Positions 5,655 to 14,600 of a stretch of 34,497 bases of DNA are shown piece after piece. Source of the DNA: a virus; IMG/VR virus record IMGVR_UViG_3300013126_000117, positions 1 to 34,497 of that record. The stretch is one strand, 5' to 3'. Under the pieces are notes generated by a model. The model was not told where the DNA came from and did no database searches. It saw nothing but the letters and a program-made list of their open reading frames with translations. Made by a program: the position numbers and the translations under genes. Within the stretch, counting starts at the first letter, position 1; every line of letters begins with the position of its first letter.

Positions 5655-8600
5655 TTACCTCCCCGCTTGTCTCGCTTTTTTGATCAGCGCCCGCGTCGTC
5701 GCCGCGCGATACGCCGCTTCGCTCTTTGTCTGCCGATCATCGATCGGTTCGATGGAATGCCCCAGCGCCTTTGTTTGTACGTTCCGAAGCTCAATGATCG
5801 ACAGCATGCGCTCCAAGTCGGTCAACGGTTCGATGCCCGCGCGCTGCAGCACCCGGTTCATTTCGTCCGCCGAATGCGCCTTGGCGATCAAGTCTGCCGT
5901 CGTGTTCTTCGCGTCGAGGGTATTCGAGAGTGCTTTGACATTCCGCAGCAGATCTTTACGCATAGCTTCTTTTTCGCGCTCGGTGGCGGCGTTGAATGCC
6001 TTCAACTGGTCGCGCAGGCTTTGAACCGCCGGCGTCTCCTGCCAGCTGTTTTTTACCGCTACGTCCATCACGTGCTGCACGTGCAGCGCATTCGATCCCG
6101 GCGCGTTGGTGAATAACCCGGTTATCATATTCAATCCGGTCGGCACGTTCACGCCTTTAGGATTGGTTAGCATCGTGGCATAGCGGCCGGGACCGCCGAA
6201 CTGTTCCTGTAGATAGAAATCGACAGTTCGCGCGTCCAAGCGATCTCCGGACGCGGCTTGCACCGCTTGACCGATACGAGACGCGCGCGAGGTGTCGCGC
6301 AGGGCGACACGCTTGTCCTTCTCCCACACCGGCACGATGTTCCGCTGCCGGAACAGATCGTAATTGGCCCCCATCTCGATGAAGACTTTATACGGCCCCC
6401 AGAACGAACTTTCCACGTTATAGGGCATGAAGGACTGCCCAACATTGCCGCCGTAACCCATGAACGCATCTTTGTTGCCGCTGGTGTAATCCAACGCGCG
6501 TTCCGCGCCGCTCGCCATGACGCCCGCTTGAAACGGCTTCGGAATGCGCAGCCAGCCGCCCGGCCACGGCAGCTTGAACAACCAGAAGGTATCGCGCAGG
6601 TAGGCCGGCATCTCGCGGTATTCATCCAGATTGCCGCTCATCGCGTTCCACGCCCACACGCACAGGGTCGGGATCAGCGCGTAAAAGATGTATTTAGTCC
6701 ACCAGCGCTTACGGAGACGCGGGTTTTTGCTGAACATGCCCTGGAACGAGCGCGCCATTCCCACCATGCTGGAGTTGGTGAACGGCACGCCGTAGGTGTC
6801 GAGGAATTTCGAGAACAGGCTGCCTTCGGCGAAGTCCATCAACTGCCGCGCGTTGAACGCGCTCAGCGCTTGAAGATTGGCCTCGTCCAGCGGAACGGTC
6901 TGCCCGGTGGACACATCTACCGCAGACAACGACGGCCCCAGCGCTTTGTTGGCACGATATTCGGCGATGCGGTTCTTCAACTCAGACATCTCGCCCAGAT
7001 CGTGATACTGCTTCAACAGCTTCTTCAGCGTGTCCAGGCTGATCAACCGGTCTTTCGTGCCGCTGGCCGTGTGCTGCATCTCGTGCGTCACATCTTTGAT
7101 AATCTTGTAAAAGGACGTGGGCGACGCCAGGTAATGCCCGAATTGCCCGCCCCCCGCATGATAGTATTCCTTGATTTCCTCCGGAGTGATGTGTCCCATG
7201 AATTGCCACGCCTGACGGCCCGACTTCGTGTTGATCGCGCTCTCCACCGTGTCGCGGACGATATTGCGGATTTTGAAGTCCGGCATCGCCAGCGCGAAGC
7301 CGCGAGCAATGGAGACTGGCGCCTTAAGTAACGTGGTCAACCCTTTGAAAAATGTGCTGTACAGCGACGGGTCGAGCACCTTTTCTCCCCACGTAAAGAC
7401 GGCGTGGATCCCCGGCTCAAAGTGCCAGTATTGCGCCTCGCCGTCGAGCATCACTTTGTATGCGTGCTTGTCGTCCTCTGTCGAGCGATACCCGATATCG
7501 GACAGCGGCGCCATTGGCGCGTCATACATGCCGCGGTCGCTCTCCAGCAGCCGCACCAGCGCCGCTTTCGGCGCGTTCTTCTCCGCGTTGTAGCGAATCT
7601 TCCGCGACTGGCGCAAGGACGCGATCAACGGGTTCTCCAGCGGGTCGACGGCGCCGGTGAGCTTGTAAAACAGTCGCGGTTGCAGTCCCAATTGCTTATG
7701 TTGCAGTTGCGGGAACACCGCCGACGCCTCCGGCGGCGTTTCGTCAGCGAGGCGATAGAAGGCGATATACTCCTCGTTCTGGTCGATGTAGCGGTCCATC
7801 TCCTCCTGCGTCAGCATGTCGTGATCTACCGCGTAGCGCAACGTGCCGCGTGTAAACTTTTGATAGTTCGCCAGACTCTTCTCTACGATAGCTCGCAGCG
7901 CGGGATCGGCGTGCACCTGGTCGACAATATCCCACGCCTGCTGTAAATCCGCCTTCAGGCCGGCGCCGATGCCGCTGATGTGGTCTTCACGCTCCCATTG
8001 TGCCCCCTTCTCCATCGTGCGCTTCGCAATCCCGTAGGCAACCATCGTGCGAATTTGCTCTTCCAGCACCGCGTCTCCTTGATCCAGCGTGAAGTCTTTG
8101 AACAGGGCGGGCACGGATTCTTCGATGAAGGCATTGAAGTCCCGCTCGAAGCCATCGAGCTTCGCCAGCAGAATGGTGGGGTCTTGCAACGGCAGCACGT
8201 TGTGCAGTTGCACGTCGTGGCCGGGCGTGTCCCACCCCTGTATCTGCGCGGCGCGGTCCACATTCTTTTTGAACGGCTTCTTCCAGTCGTTCAGCAACCA
8301 CGCCTGGAAATAATCCAGCCAGCTTGTCACCTCGCCGGGTTTCTTACCAATGGTCAGAAAGTCCCGAATCGTGGTAAGAGGCGTCTGCTGTTCCGGCGTC
8401 ATCTGCACGTTCGACATCGCCTGGTCGATTGGCGTCATCCCCGCCCAGCGGCGAATGTCATCACCGAAGGCACGCAGCGCCGTGCGTGCCGCGGCGGGCA
8501 CGTTTGCGTGGAACACCTCCTTGGTGAAGCGCGGCGCCGCCTGTTCCGCGGCGTCGGGATTGACGATCCATGCCCGGATATACTCGGCCACGCCCTCCGC

Positions 8601-11600
8601 GCGCTTATAGCGCAACGTGGACTTCGGCCCGCTCGACATAATCGACCCATGCACCCAAAACGGCCCCAACTCGCCATCATACGGTGAGCGCACATACGGC
8701 TTCGCCCACGCGCCGACCAGGTGATATTCGCTGTCGAGCACGTGCGCGATCTCGTGCGCGATGGTATCCAGGTCATTCGGCGAGCGCATTTTCACCTGAC
8801 CCGTGCTTGGATCGAACTTGGCAGCCAACCCCCGCCCCGGCTTGCCGACGGTCAACGCTTTTCCCAGCGCCAGTTGCAGATCGCCGACGATCTCCCGCAA
8901 CGGCTTCACGATCACTTCACCGGCTTTATTGCGATGGGGCGGGAGAGGCGCAATGGGCAGGCGTTCCTCGTCGGTCAACACCGCGTCTTCCGGCGCCGCG
9001 TAGGTCAGCGGCCGCTGTGTCGAGTTGCGGTACCGCATCGGCGCGCCGGGGTCAGCCTGACCGGGTTCCCCTTCGGCGTCCGTAAACGCCTCCGGCGCCG
9101 CTGCGTTTCGCGCGGTCAACGGAATGCCGGTCGCATACGTCAAAAAGCCGGGCTGCGGTTTTTCTGCCGTCGGGACCAGACGATCCGTGATTCCGAAGTA
9201 GACCATTTCTCCCTGCACCGACTGCACCATCCGCTTGAAGACCGAGGTTGAGTGTTGCCACAGCGCGGCGACATTCTGTTCCGTGTAGGCAAAACCGGCC
9301 CCGAGCGTCACTTCGGTGTGCGCGCGCGCGCCGCCCGGCAACAGGGTGCCCGTCAATCGCACACGGTGTGTCTCGCCGGAGCTGCTCTGCCCGATGAGAT
9401 CAAAAACATCGTTCGACGTGCCGACCGGTTCCAGCCGGATCGACAATTCGGCGTCCTGTTTCCCCGGTTTGGGCAAGGCTTTCTCGATCTCGCGTATTCC
9501 CTTTTCCACTTGCGCGCGCGAGAGCACCACCTGTGCGCTGATCGGGCGATGCACGCGATCATACGTCGGATACGTGGTGTCCATCAGCAGACGGGTGATG
9601 AGCTGCTGGTTGCCGTCATCCACCTGCAGCAACCCGGTCTTACCATCGCCCACTGTGAGGGTGATCGTCTGCGGCGCCTGTTCGCGCGTCAGCAAGGCCG
9701 GCAGCGACTGCTTGTCGCCAAACGGCGCGGGAATCAGATAGTCGCCGGCGGGCAGGTCGCCCTGCAGCCGCACCGTGCTTTCCGTTACCGTCATGCCGTC
9801 GGTGGCGATCACCTGCGCGCTGCGCTGATCGTTCGCCACCCGGAAGAGTACGTGCTTGAGCACCGCGCGTGCATCATCATCGGACACTGAGAGCAAGGCG
9901 CGCTTGAGCGCGCGGGTGAACTGCCCGCTGTCCACCGTCGCCGTGTGCGGGTCGGCAATCGTCGGAATGGTCGGGAACTCCTCGGCGGGATACGGCGCCG
10001 TCACCCATTCGGCATGTCCCTTGCCGCTCACCAGTTGATACAGTCCGTCCGCCAGGTCCGTCGGCGTGCTGATCGCGACCGACAGATCAGTAGAGGTCAT
10101 CACCCCATTGCGCACCAGCGCCATCGAGAGTATCGGCAGCGACGAACGCTGCGTGCCCGTGAAGGGTTTGTGCGCGTCAAACGTCGTCAGCGCGCCGGGA
10201 AACGGCACGGCGCTGGTATCGGCCACCGTGGCTTTCGCCGGCGCCTGGCGCGCACCACGCTCGACCAGCGTGAAGGGCGACAGTTCATTGACAATACCCA
10301 GCTCGACTTCCTCCGTGCGCAAGGCGTCAATGGCATCGCGCAGGTACTGGACGTTGCCGGCCGTGATGTACTTCGCGTCTGCCGGTATCCCGGCGGGGTG
10401 GGGTTGCGTCGCGGAAGTCTTCGGCAAATCGCCGCCCAGCATCTGCATGGGCATAATCAGCGACAAATCATCAGTAGGAGAGATGCCGGTCGCTCCGATG
10501 GGCACGGAACGCAGTGTCGCGATCTTTGCCGCCTCGCGCGCGGAATCATAGGCAAAGAGATACAGATGGTCTCCGGTGGCATAAACAACGATTTTGCCAC
10601 TGTCCGACACGAACGGCGCCACCGTCGTAATCGCGATGCGCAACTCCGCCGTGTTGAGCTGGTACGTGGTCGGCACGTCGCTATGCACTACACGCTCATA
10701 CGACGGATAGCCGCCGCGCCCGCGATGCTCGACGCGGATGAGCGTGCCGGTGTCCGCAGTCAGCGTCTCGTCGCCGAAGCGCAGGGTGACGCCGGAGCTT
10801 TTGCGTTCCTTGGCTACCAGGTCGATGAGCGTCCGCGTCAGCGCGTACTCGCCATCCTGCAGCGTGTCGGCAATGCCCGGCAGTTCTCGCACGATCAGAC
10901 GGTAAGTATCCGTGGCGATCAGCCGCGCCACGCCGCCCTGCACCTGCAACAGCACGTGCGTTAGGCTCGTGCGCTGATCGGAAGGTTCCGCCGTATATTT
11001 GAGCACCGTTGTCGCCAGTTCGCGAAACACGGCGAGATTGATGGTCAGCGTGCCATGCGACTGCGACGGCAACAGCGTCGTCAGCTCGCCGGCGCCCGGG
11101 GTGAAGGCGTCATCGCGCGTCCATCCCGTGCGCGTCAACTGGTAGACGCCATCCTGTAGCGTCGTTTTTGTGTAGACGCTGGCGGTAGCGCTCTGCGTGC
11201 GGTTCCAGCGCTCCGGCGCCAGCGTGGCGTAGAACTCCACGCTCGCCATCATGCCGTTGCGCACGTAGACCCGGCTGTAATGCTGCGTCCACTCGGCGTC
11301 TTCCCGCTCGTATTCCGCCCCGCGCCGCTGGCTGGCGCTCATGTCGCCGCGTTGCACCAGGCGGTGCACGTCGGTGTCTTTGCGCGACGGCGCGACCTCC
11401 AGCGTGGGGAACGTTGTGGTCAGCACGTCGCCGGTGGTGCGTTGCCGGCGCGTCTGGCGCTCGGTCACGGTGGCCTGAATGTCCGCCAGATGCCGGCTGG
11501 CCGCTTGATTGTAGGACGCGCCCGGTGTGGTCATCGCCTGCACGAAGTCTTCATCGTCGGCCATTCCGTCCGGCGCGAAGCCGCCGCGCTTGGCGGGTTG

Positions 11601-14600
11601 GCCCCACTTCTCGATTAGGTGCAGCGCCGTGCGGTCAACGCTCCCCCGATATCGCGCCGTCACCACCGGGTACAGCACCAGACCCGCCTTGGACTTCGGC
11701 GGCATGATCACCACGCCATCCTCACGGCTGTTCAGCGCGCCGGCCACCGCCGGGCGATCATCGGCGGGAATACGCTCGCTGATCACCACGCCGGCGTGTT
11801 CCGCGTCGATCTCTTCCTGCACTTGCGCCATGCGCGTCTGCGCGGCCAGGTTGACGGCGCGGTTGGTCTCATCGGCGGGCAGGAGGTACCGGCGCACCAG
11901 CGCGTCGAACGCGGCAGGATCGTGCGTCGCGGTCACCGCCGGCACGTCGCCGTCGCGGATCGTCTGCACCTCCGTGCCAGTATAGATCGTCGTATAGCCG
12001 GACGCGCGCTCCGTCACGGCGAAGGCGGGCAAGTCGTCATACTGGTGCCGCATCAGCACCACGGCGACTTCTTCGTAATCATCCTTGCCGAAATTGCGCC
12101 CAATGGTGTATTTCCCCTTGGGCATGTCCCACTCAGCCTCAATGAGTCCTTCGGCGGTGTAGGTGCGGTAGAACGGCGGCTTGAGCACGCCGACCTTCTT
12201 GGCCATGTCTTCGTTGAACGGTTTGCCCAGCCGGATCGACGCCAGCACGTCGGTGCGCAACGCACTCCACGCCTGCTCGTCGGTATCCAAACTGCGGCGG
12301 GCTTTCAACGCGTCCAGCGCCGTGCGATACGGCAATTCCGCCGCGGGACGCTTCGACGGCTCCGGCGCGATCGGCGCGGGTGTGGCGGACGGCGGCGCGT
12401 TTTTCTTTGCTTTTTTCGCAACAGTCGGAGCTTCAGCGGGCGGTGCGGGCGGCACAACAGCCGGTACCGCGCCGGTGCGCGCCATATTTTCCGCTGCGGT
12501 TTGCTCGCTCACCACCCACGGCGCGGCATATTCACGCTGTGCCGACGTGCCATCCGCGCCCTTGCGCACGGCTTTGACGTAATTCGCGGCTTCCGTGAGC
12601 AATGCTCTTTCCTGCTGCGAACGCGTAAGATCGCGGGCTGCGAGTCCGTACCACTGCAGCAGGTGATCGAGGTGATCAGTCCAGGCGGACAGTGCCGCGT
12701 CCGTGTCGGCCTTTTCGGCGCGCTGCACGTCCCGCGCAAGGTTGAACAGGTCCTGATGCTCTTGATTCGGAAAACGCACCGTCAGCCGCCCTACGCCCTG
12801 ACGATAGTAGGGCTGTGTAAAAGAGCCGGTGGGAGCCGGCGGCGCCGGCGCGGTGAACAGGACGCCGCTCTCGCGGGCTTGCCCGTCGGCCATCACGCGC
12901 AGCACTGCGGCGGTCTGACGCATTTCGTCGGCGGCATCCAGGTTGAGGCTCTCGGCATCCGTCTCGTAGTGGTCCGCCTCGGCGTCCAACCGGTTCGCTT
13001 CCGCGCGCAACTTGTCCGGCGTGGTCAACTGCCCACTGCCATACTCGCGGCGAATCCCTTGAATCACCTGCAACGCATCGTATACATCCGTGTCCGTGCC
13101 CGGTAATCCGCTGATCAGCGACTGCAGCGACCGATCCGACTTCCCGCGCGCCAGCGACACCGCCTGCTCAAGCGCTTTTGTGCCTGTCAATCCCTGCTGC
13201 CGCTTCAGAAATTCTTGATAGGCCGGTTCCGCCATCGCGCGCGCCTGCAACTGTATCGATTGCTGCTTGAGGAAATCAGTTTCGTCCCGACCTGTGGAAT
13301 ACAGTTTATGGTAGCCGGGCAGATCGGCGAGCTGCTGCGGCACCAATTGCACTTCCGCGCTCATGCCATTAGGCAGGCGAATCTGCAAATGACGCGCGCG
13401 GTAGCCGTATTCTGTTGGTTTATCGAACTTATCCTTCTCATCCAACAAAATACTGCGCTCGCGCATTCTTGAAGCGATGATATCAAACGACGAAAGCTGT
13501 TGGACGATTAACCGCCCGCCCAGATAATCCGAGATCGTATTCGGAGGCTTCCGCAACTCATCGACTTTATACAGCAGTCGTTTTGAGGGGTTATTGGGGT
13601 TGTCTTTATCAACCTTGAGCCGGCTACCGTCGAGACGCACATCATCCAAATCGGCAGTAATCTCTGAAAGCAAATCATCAAATGCCGGTTGCACAACGCG
13701 CGCGGCTTGCAAATTTTCTTTGACAGTCGCATACGGCTGGAGTATACTTCTCGCGGAGGTTTCCTCTATGGATACGGGATTAAATATTGGCGTGCTCTTT
13801 ATGACCGATGGTTCTCCTGGTCGCGTGTTGCTCGAAGATGGCAAACTCGTCGCCGAACTCTGGGATGGATCAGAGTGGTTTCGTCCCAAGGGATTTGGCC
13901 CAGGTGAAGTCTTCAACTCCTGGCCGTTACTGCCCTCCGAAGCGGATCGATTCAGACTCCCTGAATCGGATCGCGTCTTCAGGTCTGACGTGCTCGACCG
14001 CTGAACCACCACCGCCGGCGTCTCTTCGACCTGGCTGAACGTCGGCGCCACCGTGGCATCCGAGGATGAAGACGCGGCGGGCGCCGCCTCCAGATCCACC
14101 CCGGTGATCCGCTTGATCGCCCACGTCGCATTGTTCGACCGCTGCCGCTGCCACGCACCCACCGATGGTGCCCACTTGAACCCCGCCCCTTTCAACAGTG
14201 CCAGTTGCATCTTGTCCGGCTTGTCGTCGTAGAAGATCTGAACGCGGTTGTCCTCGACGTTATCCACAACGCGCCCCCCGGTGAAGGAGATATCCTGCGA
14301 AGTCTCCGCGCGCTGCTTGGTCAGCAACGACACCCGATCGCGCATGCGCTTGATATTCGCGTTGTTGTTGGACAACTCGTAATCAGCAAAGCCGGTGCGC
14401 CCCAGATAATCCGGTGTGAAGATCCTCGCGATGGTCTCTTCACTGAAGCCAAAGCGCTCGCTGATCAACGCTTTCTTGTCCGCGTCCGACATTCCGCGCT
14501 TGCGCAGAATGGTATTGACGCCGCGCATCGCTTCCTGCACCTTTTCCGCCTTGTCGATTTTGGCCTGCAGCTTCTCGATAGCCAGCTCATCATCGGACGA

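Noticed and set aside
6258-7331. 357-residue plus-strand ORF inside the giant gene
   Set aside because: Shadow composition and no translation signals; the opposite frame has clear LPD38-like sequence.
11619-13106. 495-residue plus-strand ORF inside the giant gene
   Set aside because: Arg/His/Gly-rich shadow with no promoter or Shine-Dalgarno, unlike the nested ORF at 13768.
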